From: Litorimonas sp947503715
Lineage (GTDB): Bacteria > Pseudomonadota > Alphaproteobacteria > Caulobacterales > Maricaulaceae
Reading direction: 5' to 3'
DNA: 64,000 bases
NCBI RefSeq assembly: GCF_050271975.1
Contig: NZ_CP189850.1
Location: 2,418,001 to 2,482,000, forward strand
The translations under genes and the position numbers were made by a program. Below are positions 36,673-46,090 of the stretch, piece after piece. Positions within the stretch are counted from its first letter, which is position 1. The number at the start of each line of letters is the position of its first letter. Below the pieces are notes generated by a model, which searched no databases, was not told where the DNA came from, and saw only the letters and a list, made by a program, of their open reading frames with translations.

Positions 36673-37710
36673 TTAGATACCAGCTTCGAGAACGGCTTTC
36701 CATTTCTTGAGATTTTCAACAACAGTGCCTGAGCCTCGCACGACGCAGGAGAGCGGATCATCAGCAATAGACACAGGCAAACCTGTGCGTTCGCGAAGTT
36801 CTGTATCGAGATTACGGAGAAGTGCGCCACCACCCGTGAGCATAATGCCCTTATCGACAATATCCGCAGCGAGTTCAGGCGGTGTGGCTTCAAGCGCCAA
36901 TTTCACAGCTTCCACGATTTGCTCAACGGGCTCTTCCAAGCTTTCAGCAATCATCGCCTCATTGATATTGATTTCGCGCGGCACGCCATTCATCAGGTCG
37001 CGGCCCTTGATCTGAACGGTCATCCCTTCACCGTCTTCCGGCATCATAGCGGAACCGATTTCTTTCTTAACACGCTCAGCACTCATCTCGCCGAGGAGCA
37101 AGTTCGTTGTGCGGCGGACATATTGGATAATCGCGTCATCCATCTTGTCACCGCCCACACGCACGGAACGGGAATAAACAACGCCGTCCAATGACAACAC
37201 AGCAATCTCGGTCGTACCACCACCAATATCGACAACCATTGACCCGGACGGTTCATGTACGGGCAATCCCGCGCCGAGAGCGGCGGCCATAGGTTCAGGG
37301 ATGAGGAAAACTTTCGACGCACCCGCTTGTTCTGCGGATTGGTAAATTGCACGTTTCTCAACGGCTGTTGCGCCTGCAGGCACACAAATCACAACCGTTG
37401 GCCCGCGACGGAAGAGTTTGCGCGGCGCGGCTTTTTTGATGAAATGACTGATCATCTCCTCAGCCACTTCGAAGTCTGCAATGACGCCGTCCTTCATCGG
37501 GCGGACGGCTTCGATATTTCCGGGCGTCCGGCCCAGCATCATGCGAGCATCTTCGCCTACTGCGTGGACAACTTTACGACCATTGCGGATAGAATAAGCT
37601 ACAACGGACGGCTCGTTCAAAACGATATCGCGCCCCTTGGCATAAATGAGCGTGTTGGCCGTGCCGAGGTCAATGGCGATGTCTGATGAAAATCTGTCGA
37701 AAAAGGACAT
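36673..37710 (-). CDS. mreB: Rod shape-determining protein MreB (bacterial actin)
   Basis: 345 residues from the ATG at 37710, which gives the usual start MSFFDRFSSDIAIDLGTANT; an in-frame ATG 24 bases upstream is less likely. Actin-fold motifs are present: phosphate 1 DLGTANTLIY, phosphate 2 MVVDIGGGTTEIAV and the adenosine motif IMLTGGGALLRNLD. It polymerises under the inner membrane and guides lateral wall growth. It is first in mreB-mreC-mreD-mrdA-rodA. Confidence 0.97.
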   Translation of the reverse strand: MSFFDRFSSDIAIDLGTANTLIYAKGRDIVLNEPSVVAYSIRNGRKVVHAVGEDARMMLGRTPGNIEAVRPMKDGVIADFEVAEEMISHFIKKAAPRKLFRRGPTVVICVPAGATAVEKRAIYQSAEQAGASKVFLIPEPMAAALGAGLPVHEPSGSMVVDIGGGTTEIAVLSLDGVVYSRSVRVGGDKMDDAIIQYVRRTTNLLLGEMSAERVKKEIGSAMMPEDGEGMTVQIKGRDLMNGVPREININEAMIAESLEEPVEQIVEAVKLALEATPPELAADIVDKGIMLTGGGALLRNLDTELRERTGLPVSIADDPLSCVVRGSGTVVENLKKWKAVLEAGI

Positions 37711-37878
37711 TGTCGTTCCGGGTCTGTCGGGCACTGGGTCTTCGCGAAAGAGGCCGCCCGAATTATTATGGTGAATCAGCTCTTACCGATAAACCTTTGT
37801 CGAAGGTGATGATTAACCTTTAACTAATTTGCAAGCAAACTTCCGCGTAATTCCCGAAAATCACTGCGATTTTTCGCA

Positions 37879-38535
37879 TTAAAGCGGTGAACGCGCTTCC
37901 AACCGTTTTCGTGCAACCCATGATAGTCCGATTGCAACCAGAGCCAGCGCTGCAAAGCCGATGGCCATGAGGCTGCCGGAGAGGCCGGAAATGACGCCCT
38001 GGCTGATGAGGGCGACGACAATAATTTTCGGGATTATGCCGATCGCCGTACCGGACAGAAAATGGATATAGTTCATCCGCGACACACCCGCCGCGAGATT
38101 GACAAGAATGGCGGGACCCGTCGGGACAAGTCGTACGACAAGGCTCGTCATGAACCCATTGCGCCGCACGGCGTGGGACAGTTTCCGGATCAGCTTCGCA
38201 TCAATACGGGACAGCCGTTCCGCCCCCGCCAGGCGCCCGATATAAAAACCGAGTGAAGCGGAGGTCAGGCTGGCCACCCATGACACGACACCGCCTTCTA
38301 TCGGGCCAAAGGCAATGACCGCCGCCGTGACGAGCATCCATTGCGGCGCGCCAACAAACGCCAAAGCGCAGAAAAGAAAAATCGTGATCGGAATAGCCCA
38401 AGGCGAGTTGTCGAGCGATGTCATCCACGCCGTGATATCCGCCTGCGTCACCCCGAAAAGGGTCTCTGCAAAGAGGAGCAAGAGGATTGGAACGACAATA
38501 CTCGCCGCCAACCAGAGAGCCGTTTTTACGTTCAA
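37879..38535 (-). CDS. TVP38/TMEM64 family membrane protein
   Basis: 218 residues with five or six helices. The VTT domain shows FLFCALAFVGAPQWMLVTAA, WVASLTSASLGFYIGRLAG and VVRLVPTGPAILVNLAAGVS with the conserved Arg, then MNYIHFLSGTAIGIIPKI. Related to DedA proteins; probably a lipid scramblase or small-solute pathway. Its start overlaps the miaA stop by four bases. About 145 bases with no feature separate it from mreB. Confidence 0.85.
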   Translation of the reverse strand: MNVKTALWLAASIVVPILLLLFAETLFGVTQADITAWMTSLDNSPWAIPITIFLFCALAFVGAPQWMLVTAAVIAFGPIEGGVVSWVASLTSASLGFYIGRLAGAERLSRIDAKLIRKLSHAVRRNGFMTSLVVRLVPTGPAILVNLAAGVSRMNYIHFLSGTAIGIIPKIIVVALISQGVISGLSGSLMAIGFAALALVAIGLSWVARKRLEARSPL

Positions 38536-39449
38536 AACGAAACTCCGGTCATGGATTCCAGAAATGCGTCTTTATCAGCATCTGTCAAAAGCAATTTCCC
38601 CTTGGGCGGTTGATTGCGGAACCACGTCATTTGTCGTTTCGCGAATCTGCGGCTCTCGCGTTTTGCGTCTTCAATCGCTTCATCCAATGAGGACAGCCCT
38701 TTGAAATAGCTTCGGAGTTGACGCAAACCGATGGCTTTCATCATCGGCAGACTTGGATCATAGTTTAAATCAAACACACGCCTCGCCTCCTCCAACCCGC
38801 CGCCGCGTAACATCTCGTCATAACGGGCATTGATACGGGCATAGAGCGTTTCGCGCGGCGGTGTCAGAACACAATATCTTGCGAAACGTAACGGCACGAC
38901 AGACCGCGTATTGGCTTGCCATGCCGTAAGCGCACGCGATGTTCCACGTGCAACATTCACGATACGCTGCAGACGTTGCGGGTCATCGCCGAGGACACGC
39001 GCGGTCGCGGTCGGGTCTAGCCTTTCAGCCAAGGCGCGCAACGCACCAATCCCGTCCTCATCCAAAAGTTGGGCGGTCTCACGCTGTGTTTGGTCATCAA
39101 TAGGTGGAATATCCGCAATGCCCTGCAACAGCGCACGGAAATAAAGCCCCGTTCCACCGACAAGAACGGGCACCACGTCTCGGGCCAGACACGCCAGAAT
39201 GAGCGGCTCCACATCTCGCAACCATTCGCCTGTCGAGTAGCGAACATCTCCCGCAACATGTCCGAAGAGATGATGCGGTACGCGCGACTCCTCATCTTCT
39301 GTGGGACGTGCTGAGAGGATGTGGAGATCGGAATAGACCTGCAACGCATCGGCATTGATGATCTCTCCGCCCACAGCCTTGGCCACGCGAACCGCATAGG
39401 CGCTCTTGCCGCTGGCGGTTGGGCCTGCGATACAAATCACGGGTTTCAT
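38532..39449 (-). CDS. miaA: tRNA dimethylallyltransferase
   Basis: 305 residues. The P-loop CIAGPTASGKSAYAVRVA is followed by INADALQVYSDLHILSARPT, a DXXT-type substrate region, VLVGGTGLYFRALLQGI and the C-terminal QMTWFRNQPP segment. It adds a dimethylallyl group to A37 of tRNAs reading UNN codons. It is divergent from serB, 15 bases apart, a common alphaproteobacterial arrangement. Confidence 0.95.
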   Translation of the reverse strand: MKPVICIAGPTASGKSAYAVRVAKAVGGEIINADALQVYSDLHILSARPTEDEESRVPHHLFGHVAGDVRYSTGEWLRDVEPLILACLARDVVPVLVGGTGLYFRALLQGIADIPPIDDQTQRETAQLLDEDGIGALRALAERLDPTATARVLGDDPQRLQRIVNVARGTSRALTAWQANTRSVVPLRFARYCVLTPPRETLYARINARYDEMLRGGGLEEARRVFDLNYDPSLPMMKAIGLRQLRSYFKGLSSLDEAIEDAKRESRRFAKRQMTWFRNQPPKGKLLLTDADKDAFLESMTGVSF

Positions 39450-39464
39450 TACAGAGTAGTTTCC

Positions 39465-40337
39465 ATGTCAGATTCGGTCATAGACACCATTACAACGCTT
39501 GTCCTGAAAAACTCGGATGAAGACGCATTACGATTGGCACAGGAAGCCGTTGGATTGAAGGTCTCGCGCGTCTTATCCAAAGGCAAAGCCGTTGAGGGAC
39601 AATCCGAGCTCACAACATCGCAAGACGGCGCAAAACGCTTAGATGCTGAAGGCATCGAAGTCGACATTTGCGTCATGCCAGTCGAGGGCCGACGAAAATC
39701 ACTCCTCATCTGCGATATGGACTCCACGCTTATTGGACAGGAATGCATTGACGAACTCGCGGATTATGCAGGCGTAAAAGACCGCGTGAGCGCGATCACA
39801 GAACGCGCCATGCGCGGCGAAATCGGATTTGACGGCGCTTTGCGGGAACGTGTCGGATTGTTGGAAGACCTTCCCCTCTCCATGCTGCAACTCTGTTTCG
39901 ATGAACGCATCCATCTGAACGCGGGGGCGAGGACACTTTGTCAGACCATGAAGGCGGCGGGCGCGAAGACTGTTATCGTCTCGGGCGGGTTTACCTTCTT
40001 CTCAGGCCGCGTGGCAGAGGCCTGTGGCTTTGAACATCATCAGGCGAATATCCTGTTGGATGATGGCACAAATCTGACCGGGCAAGTTGCTAAGCCGATA
40101 TTGGGGCGTGAGGCAAAATTGGAAGCCATGCGGTCCCATATCACTGACACATCTAATGCGATTGCAATTGGCGACGGGGCAAATGATTTGGCCATGATCA
40201 CAGCGGCGGGATTAGGGCTCGCCTATTACGCCAAACCCGCAGTCGCAGAAGCCGCGCATTCCGCAATCAGGTTTACCGACTTGCGTACTGCCCTGTATTA
40301 TCAAGGGTTTTCAGACGCAGAGTTTATTGAAGAATAA
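39465..40337 (+). CDS. serB: Phosphoserine phosphatase
   Basis: 290 residues from the ATG at 39465; the longer frame runs into miaA. The N-terminal 75 residues are a non-catalytic domain. The HAD core has the nucleophile in LLICDMDSTLIGQECIDELA, motif II in KTVIVSGGFTFFSGRVA and motif IV in AIGDGANDLAMI. It makes serine from phosphoserine. Repeat copy D lies just downstream. Confidence 0.95.
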   Translation: MSDSVIDTITTLVLKNSDEDALRLAQEAVGLKVSRVLSKGKAVEGQSELTTSQDGAKRLDAEGIEVDICVMPVEGRRKSLLICDMDSTLIGQECIDELADYAGVKDRVSAITERAMRGEIGFDGALRERVGLLEDLPLSMLQLCFDERIHLNAGARTLCQTMKAAGAKTVIVSGGFTFFSGRVAEACGFEHHQANILLDDGTNLTGQVAKPILGREAKLEAMRSHITDTSNAIAIGDGANDLAMITAAGLGLAYYAKPAVAEAAHSAIRFTDLRTALYYQGFSDAEFIEE

Positions 40338-40364
40338 GGGACTTTATTCACCAGTCTCAATACT

Positions 40365-40481
40365 ATGTCATCCTCCGGACTGACCGGAGGATCCATGGTG
40401 CAAGATTTCTACGAAATACGATTATTGATCTTTACTCAAAATCCGCGCCGTGGACCGTCCGATCAAGTCGGACGATGACAT
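40365..40481. repeat. Three-stem palindromic intergenic repeat, copy D
   Basis: Outer stem ATGTCATC (40365-40372) with GATGACAT (40474-40481). Arm 1 is CCTCCGG...CCGGAGG (about 40372-40390), arm 2 CGTCCGA...TCGGACG (about 40457-40474). The inner stem is CCATGG near 40393 against CCGTGGA near 40449. It fills the gap between the convergent serB and Do-protease genes. Confidence 0.8.
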
Positions 40482-40493
40482 GATGTGATGATG

Positions 40494-41921
40494 CTAGCTA
40501 TTCGGCGCGAGAGCGTAGAAGATGTAATTGCCGTTGCGATTGATGAGAAGTGTGACAGGGTCATCACTCTCACCTGCGGCTGTCATCGCCTCTTCAAATT
40601 CGGCAGGTGTGGCGATTTGTTCAAAGCCGACCTCTTCAATAATGTCGCCTTTCAGAATCTTCCCACTGGCCTCTGCCCGTTTATTGACCTTCACGACTCG
40701 AACGCCTTTGACATCCGATGGAATACGGTTCCGGTCGCGCACATCCTCTGAGAGTGCTTCGACGGATATCCCCGCAATAGAGCGTTCGGCATTGCCAGAC
40801 GCCACTTCACGGCGGACTTTCTCTTCATCCGTGACCTGTTCTTTCAGCCGTTCAATTTCGACGGTGATGGTGCGTTTCTTCTTCTTACGGAGAATTTCAA
40901 TTTCCAGCGGTTTGCCGATTTCCGCTTCGGCCACGCGACGGGAAAGTAAGCGGGACGCTTCTAACGGTTCGCCTCCCAATGACAGAATGAGGTCGCCGCG
41001 TTGCAATCCACCCTTATCTGCAGGACTACCCTCAACAACGGATTTCACGAGTGCACCTTGCGCCGAGTCCAAGCCGTAACTTTTCGCGATAGCGTTAGAC
41101 ACCGCCTGCGGACGCACCCCAAGATAGCCTCGGCGCGTTTCGCCAAATTCGATGAGCTGCGACGCAATAGATTGCGCGAGTTCAGACGGCACTGAAAAGC
41201 TAATCCCGACACTGTAACCTGTTGGAGAGAGGATCGCCGTGTTCACACCAATCACTTCGCCGTCCATATTGAACAGAGGCCCGCCGGAATTACCGCGGTT
41301 AATGGCGACATCGGTCTGGATGAAGTCATCATAATTTCCGGATGATATATCGCGGTTCCGCGCAGATATGATGCCTGCAGCAACAGAGCCGGAATACCCG
41401 AACGGGTTACCTATCGCGATGACCCATTCGCCGACCTCCGAAGAATCGCTATCGCCCCATGGCACAGCAGGAATGTCAGCACCTGTTTCAATCTTGAGCA
41501 CAGCAATATCTGTCGCCGGATCACGCCCGACGAGTTCGGCTTCATAAGTATCACCATTCGGAAATGTGACTTCGATCAGGTCAGCATCCTCAATGACGTG
41601 ATTATTCGTGACGATATGGCCTTCATCATCAATGACGAAGCCGGAACCGAGAGATTTGCTGACCCGACCATCACGGTCATTCCGGCCGCCGAAGAAATCG
41701 TTGAATCTTTCGAGCGGTGAACCTTCGGGGAACGCAGGTGCTTCTGACGTGTCCACCTCAATCGTTTGCGCTGTCGAAATATTCACAACAGAGGGCGAGA
41801 GACGTTTCGAAAGTTCGGTAAAGCCATCCGGCGTCGGCGCGGCATAGGTGACTTGCGGCGTCATAATCGCAACAGAAGCCGCGAGCGCCAGACCAAGGGA
41901 AAGAGAGCGTAAAGTTTTCAT
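40494..41921 (-). CDS. Do-type (DegP/MucD-like) periplasmic serine protease
   Basis: 475 residues. A signal peptide (LSLGLALAASVAIMTPQVTYA) is followed by a trypsin-like domain with His in TNNHVIEDADL, Asp in ATDIAVLKIE and Ser in INRGNSGGPLFNMDG. Two PDZ domains follow (GYLGVRPQAV, and DIIEEVGFEQIATPAEFE). It degrades or refolds damaged envelope proteins. It lies near hflC-hflK, as in many alphaproteobacteria. Confidence 0.93.
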   Translation of the reverse strand: MKTLRSLSLGLALAASVAIMTPQVTYAAPTPDGFTELSKRLSPSVVNISTAQTIEVDTSEAPAFPEGSPLERFNDFFGGRNDRDGRVSKSLGSGFVIDDEGHIVTNNHVIEDADLIEVTFPNGDTYEAELVGRDPATDIAVLKIETGADIPAVPWGDSDSSEVGEWVIAIGNPFGYSGSVAAGIISARNRDISSGNYDDFIQTDVAINRGNSGGPLFNMDGEVIGVNTAILSPTGYSVGISFSVPSELAQSIASQLIEFGETRRGYLGVRPQAVSNAIAKSYGLDSAQGALVKSVVEGSPADKGGLQRGDLILSLGGEPLEASRLLSRRVAEAEIGKPLEIEILRKKKKRTITVEIERLKEQVTDEEKVRREVASGNAERSIAGISVEALSEDVRDRNRIPSDVKGVRVVKVNKRAEASGKILKGDIIEEVGFEQIATPAEFEEAMTAAGESDDPVTLLINRNGNYIFYALAPNS

Positions 41922-41988
41922 ATCACCACCCTAGCGATATGATGCGCCCTGCCAAGGGGCGGAGCGCCGCATCCCGCTTACAATTGCG

Positions 41989-42189
41989 TCATCCATTAAT
42001 GAGTTTTACGCCGTAAACCAACATGGCTGCGCCGATAAATACGCTTACCAGCCCAACGACATGGAGGTCACGATCCGCGACCTCCTCCATCATCCGGCGA
42101 TACATCTCGCGCATTTGCGCCGGGAAACAGGCCCAAATGACCCCTTCCAGTAGAACAAAGCCGCCAAAGGCAATCAGCGCGATGCCCAT
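41989..42189 (-). CDS. DUF2065 family small membrane protein
   Basis: 66 residues with two helices (IALIAFGGFVLLEGVIWACF and VVGLVSVFIGAAMLVYGVKL) and a short charged loop containing PAQMREMYRRM. It matches DUF2065, often found next to hflC. Its role is unknown. The gap to hflC is 9 bases; the Do protease lies 67 bases downstream. Confidence 0.85.
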   Translation of the reverse strand: MGIALIAFGGFVLLEGVIWACFPAQMREMYRRMMEEVADRDLHVVGLVSVFIGAAMLVYGVKLING

Positions 42190-42198
42190 GGTCCAGTC

Positions 42199-43098
42199 CT
42201 AGCGGCGACGCGGACCCTGCTGGTTATCAAGGTAACCGAGGAAATCGCTATTCGGGGACAGAACGTAGGTTGTGCCTGTACCGAGACCTTTCTTATAGGC
42301 CTCCATAGAGCGATAGAACGCATAGAATTCCGGATCTTTTTCGAATGCTTCCGCGAAGATACGTGTCCGCTCACCGTCACCCTCACCCCGCGTAATCTCA
42401 GCCTGACGCTGCGCTTCGGCGCGAATGATAGTCGCTTCTTTTTCCGCAGTCGCACTAATCTCACGCGCCCGTTCCTGACCTTCGGCCCGGATCAGATTGG
42501 CTTCCAGTTTCCGTTGAGATACCATCCGGTCAAACACACGGCTATAGTTTTCCTGCGGCAGGTCGGCGCGTTTGATGCGCACATCGATAATATCAATGCC
42601 AAGGTCCTCATTTTCAGCGACTGTGTCGGCGACGGATTGGATTTCTGCCATCAGTTCGGACCGACGGCCAGAAATGATTTCGGGCGTATCAACACGACCC
42701 AGAACGTCACGCAGTGTCGAATCAAAGATAGCCTGTAACTGATCCTGCGCACCGCGCTCATTCCGAAGTTTTTCGTAAAAACGGATCGGGTCCGTAATCC
42801 GGTAGCGCACGAAAGCATCAACGATAAGGCGTTCCTGATCAGAGGCCAGCAACTCAACGGGACGCAAGTCAACTTCTAGATTCCGTCGAGAAACCATTAC
42901 AACATTCTGGAATGGTGGAGGAAGTTTAAACTTTAGACCCGCATCAGCTTCCTCACCCCAAGGATTTTCAACGCGTTTGGCTTCACCAAATTGGAAGACA
43001 ATCGCTTGATCATGTTCTTGCACGGTAAAAAGCGAGCTGAAAATCAGGATGGCCGCAGCAACAGCCGCGACTGCGATAATGATAAGACGGTTAGACAT
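42199..43098 (-). CDS. hflC: HflC, membrane protease modulator
   Basis: 299 residues, SPFH/prohibitin type. An N-terminal helix (LIIIAVAAVAAAILIFSSLF) is followed by VQEHDQAIVFQFGEAKRVEN, the SPFH domain and a coiled coil rich in Glu/Arg/Ala (AEGQERAREISATAEKEATI). With HflK it forms the cage around FtsH at the inner membrane. It overlaps the hflK stop by one base. Confidence 0.95.
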   Translation of the reverse strand: MSNRLIIIAVAAVAAAILIFSSLFTVQEHDQAIVFQFGEAKRVENPWGEEADAGLKFKLPPPFQNVVMVSRRNLEVDLRPVELLASDQERLIVDAFVRYRITDPIRFYEKLRNERGAQDQLQAIFDSTLRDVLGRVDTPEIISGRRSELMAEIQSVADTVAENEDLGIDIIDVRIKRADLPQENYSRVFDRMVSQRKLEANLIRAEGQERAREISATAEKEATIIRAEAQRQAEITRGEGDGERTRIFAEAFEKDPEFYAFYRSMEAYKKGLGTGTTYVLSPNSDFLGYLDNQQGPRRR

Positions 43099-44222
43099 TA
43101 CTGACCTCCTGCTGTGCGTGGACTTCCGTTAAGCTGATTAAGCGGCAAATAAGGCACAACACCTTGGCCACCTTCAGAGTCAAGAATGACCTTCTCGGCG
43201 GGGGCGTAAACTTCCTCAATCGTTTCGAGATAGAGGCGCTGACGCGTGACCTGAGGCGCTTTTGCGTATTCTTCATAAATTTTATTGAACCGTTCGGCCT
43301 CACCTTGGGCTTCGGCAATCACACGGTCACGATAGGCTTCCGCATCCTGTAGGATTTGCGCGGCTTCACCCCGGGCTTCCGGAACGATAGTATTCTGCTT
43401 GGCAATCGCTTGGTTGATGCTTGTCTCACGCTCTTGCGCGGCATCCACGACATCGCGGAAGGCTGCAACAACGCCGCCTTGATCCGGTGCATCCGCTTTT
43501 TGCAACTGCACCTCAACAACGCGAACGCCGGCTTTATATTCATCCAAGGTCGTTTGCATCAAATCACGAACAGCCGTTGTAATTGCGAGACGGTCTGTTG
43601 TGATGATTTTCTGCAATTCGTTTTTACCGATGACTTCGCGCATCGCACTCTCAGCAACAGCTTTGACGGCGACTTCCGGATCATCAATTTCGAAATAGTA
43701 ATCGGCGAGATTGTTGATCCGCCACAATACGGTAAAATCAATATCCACGATATTCTCGTCGCCTGTCAGCATTAGAGACTTTGTGTCGTTTCCGCCAATA
43801 TCGTCTTTGCGGATAATCTCGGTTTCCTGACGATAGAGAGTCTCAACCGGATTTGGAAATTTAAAGTGAAGCCCGGGACCGGATGTCCGCTCATAATCGC
43901 CAAAGCGCATAACAAGCGCTCGCTCTGTCTGGTCGACTGTATAGACCATTGTGCTCAGTAAGAAGACGACTAAAGCACCCAAAACAATTGCAACGGGGCC
44001 AAAGGGTCCGATTTTGAAATCCGGCATTTGGCCATTTCCGCCACCATTGCCCCCACCGCCTGTGCGGGTCCGGTTTTTAAACCCTTCGATTACATTATCG
44101 CGATTGGGTCTTTGCGGGCGGGTTGGCTTTGGTCCGTTACCCCAAGGCGAATTCCCGCCATTTCCGTTGGGTCCTTTTCCGCCGCCGGGCTTTGAGCCCC
44201 ACGGACTATTATTATCTGGCAT
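43098..44222 (-). CDS. hflK: HflK, membrane protease modulator
   Basis: 374 residues. A Gly/Asn/Pro-rich N-terminus (NSPWGSKPGGGKGPNGNG) precedes one helix, then VYTVDQTERALVMRFGDYER and the SPFH domain with GPGLHFKFPNPVETLYRQ. VDVQ-like VRVVEVQLQKADAPDQ and a coiled coil (EARGEAAQILQDAEAYRDRV) follow. It is the partner of HflC and lies 60 bases after folA. Confidence 0.95.
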   Translation of the reverse strand: MPDNNSPWGSKPGGGKGPNGNGGNSPWGNGPKPTRPQRPNRDNVIEGFKNRTRTGGGGNGGGNGQMPDFKIGPFGPVAIVLGALVVFLLSTMVYTVDQTERALVMRFGDYERTSGPGLHFKFPNPVETLYRQETEIIRKDDIGGNDTKSLMLTGDENIVDIDFTVLWRINNLADYYFEIDDPEVAVKAVAESAMREVIGKNELQKIITTDRLAITTAVRDLMQTTLDEYKAGVRVVEVQLQKADAPDQGGVVAAFRDVVDAAQERETSINQAIAKQNTIVPEARGEAAQILQDAEAYRDRVIAEAQGEAERFNKIYEEYAKAPQVTRQRLYLETIEEVYAPAEKVILDSEGGQGVVPYLPLNQLNGSPRTAGGQ

Positions 44223-44282
44223 GTCATCTCCGAAAATCAGTTAACGCACATGTGGAGCGGGTTCACCGCAGTTTCAAGGTTC

Positions 44283-44822
44283 TTACGTGCGAGAAAGCGC
44301 TTTAGGTCTGCGGTCATATATCGTTATACTGAAGGCGTGGTCATCTTTTGGCGCTTGGATAGGACCTTGTGTCGAAACGGCCTCCCAAATTCCGGGATCA
44401 ATCATCGGGAAATGCGCGTCGCCACCGGACACCTCTGCGTCAACATGTGTCACGTAAAGTCGGTCACAATGGCGAAGCAATGATCCGTAAAGCTGGGCTC
44501 CGCCGATCAGCATGACTTCGTCAAAGCCACTCGCGCCTGCAAGTTCAAACCCACATCCAACTATGTCCCTCATATCAGTAAAGATTTGAGCTTTTGGCGC
44601 GTCATAATTTTGGTCCCGCGTTAGGACGAGATTTGGACGACCCTGCAGAGGGAATGGCAGGCTTTCCCACGTCTTGCGGCCCATCAGGCACGGTTTACCT
44701 AAAGTCACACGTTTGAAATGCTTGAGATCTGACGGCAGACGCCACGGCAGATCGCCATCACGGCCAATGACGCGATTGCGGTCCATCGCAACGACCGCGC
44801 AGAGTTTGGGATTCGTAGACAT
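44283..44822 (-). CDS. folA: Dihydrofolate reductase
   Basis: 179 residues. Family motifs: AVVAMDRNRVIGRDGDLPWRLP with the W-loop, LKHFKRVTLGKPCLMGRKTWES, LVLTRDQNYD and VMLIGGAQLYGSLLRHCDRL. It regenerates tetrahydrofolate, needed after ThyA. In relatives thyA is close by; here about 4.5 kb of other genes separate folA from thyA. Confidence 0.95.
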   Translation of the reverse strand: MSTNPKLCAVVAMDRNRVIGRDGDLPWRLPSDLKHFKRVTLGKPCLMGRKTWESLPFPLQGRPNLVLTRDQNYDAPKAQIFTDMRDIVGCGFELAGASGFDEVMLIGGAQLYGSLLRHCDRLYVTHVDAEVSGGDAHFPMIDPGIWEAVSTQGPIQAPKDDHAFSITIYDRRPKALSRT

Positions 44823-44852
44823 GACGGGAGGCCTAGCCTAAGCCCTTGCCTT

Positions 44853-45419
44853 ATGTCGACCTATTCCGAAAAGCCCCGAAGCAAATTCGCCCTGCCCATC
44901 ATGACAGTCATCTATGTGCTGCTGATTCCCTTTATCAATTGGTCTTTCACATGGGCCCCGATGTGGGAAGTCCTGCCGGGATGGGCGTTCAATCCTGTGA
45001 CGATTGTGACGGGTCTCGTGCTCGTCGTGCGGGATTTTGCCCAGCGGGAAGTTGGGCATTATGTCTTGATCGCCATGGCGATCGCGCTTGCCTTGACGGC
45101 ATGGGCGGCCGGACCGGAACTAGCACTGGCGAGTGGCGGAGCCTTTGCGATTGCGGAGATGGTGGACTGGGCGCTGTTCACCTTCACGAAATACCGCCTG
45201 TCCACGCGCGTCCTGCTCTCTTCCGCAATTGCCGCGCCTTTGGACACGACCATCTTTCTCTACGGCGCAGAAATAATCCGCCCTGACCAACTAACCGGCC
45301 CCAACATTACGATGAGCATTATCGGAAAGATGTTCGGCGCGGTCGTGATATGGTGGATCGTTCGGTCACGGTTCGAGCGCAAGAATGTGAACCCACGTGA
45401 TTTCCAAAATAACGAGTGA
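44853..45419 (+). CDS. VUT family membrane protein (YhhQ-like)
   Basis: 188 residues with about six helices. The VUT/YhhQ pattern is seen in LIPFINWSFTWAPMWEVLPG, VLVVRDFAQREVGHYVLIAM and FAIAEMVDWALFTFTKYR, with APLDTTIFL later. YhhQ proteins import queuosine precursors (preQ0/preQ1), so that is a possible substrate. It is divergent from folA and begins the accessory insert. Confidence 0.8.
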   Translation: MSTYSEKPRSKFALPIMTVIYVLLIPFINWSFTWAPMWEVLPGWAFNPVTIVTGLVLVVRDFAQREVGHYVLIAMAIALALTAWAAGPELALASGGAFAIAEMVDWALFTFTKYRLSTRVLLSSAIAAPLDTTIFLYGAEIIRPDQLTGPNITMSIIGKMFGAVVIWWIVRSRFERKNVNPRDFQNNE

Positions 45420-45436
45420 CGCATTAGCTAACAGGT

Positions 45437-46090
45437 ATGACCCGTACCGCATTTTTTCTCCTCTCCCTCATGCTGCCGACCTCTGCTCTGGCTTTTGACA
45501 AGCCTGACTTAACACCCCCGGAAATTCAGCAACTCGAACGAGGCAAGGCCATTATTTCCGTCTGGAAGGACAAGACACGGGAGCACTCACCAAGTATTTC
45601 TCAAGGCGGTATAGATATCATGGTTCCCGCCTACCGCATTTGGGAGATCATGCTGGACTGTGACCGGATGTATGAAATATCTAGCGATATTCGCGAATGC
45701 GACGTCTTAGAAGAAGCGGAAGATAAAACTTGGGACATCCGCAAACAGAAATTTGCCGTCAGCCCCTACCTCCCCAAATTCAATTCCACCTTCCGCACGG
45801 ACTATTCCGGCAATGAGCGCGACGGCCTTGTGATGACAATTACGAAAATATCCGGAGATTTGAAAGTCCAAGAGGGCCGTTGGGACATTATTCCTCTCTC
45901 CCTGACCGATACGCGCGTCATTTATCAAGCGGCCATTGAGCCTAACTTTCCTATTCCTGACCGGGTTATTCGCAAACAAGTCGGCATCGGTATTCCAGAA
46001 ATCTTGCGAAATTTGCGCGACGTCGCAGAGGCCGACCAGGCCATGAGCCTGCAGAAAAATGTCGCCATGCCGGATGATCCGGCTTTGTAA
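45437..46090 (+). CDS. Exported SRPBCC/START-like protein
   Basis: 217 residues. A signal peptide (FFLLSLMLPTSALA) is followed by a lipid-binding-fold pattern: GGIDIMVPAYRIWEIMLDCDRMYEI, KKQ-like RKQKFAVSPYLPKFNSTFRT, and a C-terminal amphipathic helix. It could bind a lipid or quinone in the periplasm; no catalytic residues are evident. Its stop overlaps the glycosyltransferase start by one base. Confidence 0.7.
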   Translation: MTRTAFFLLSLMLPTSALAFDKPDLTPPEIQQLERGKAIISVWKDKTREHSPSISQGGIDIMVPAYRIWEIMLDCDRMYEISSDIRECDVLEEAEDKTWDIRKQKFAVSPYLPKFNSTFRTDYSGNERDGLVMTITKISGDLKVQEGRWDIIPLSLTDTRVIYQAAIEPNFPIPDRVIRKQVGIGIPEILRNLRDVAEADQAMSLQKNVAMPDDPAL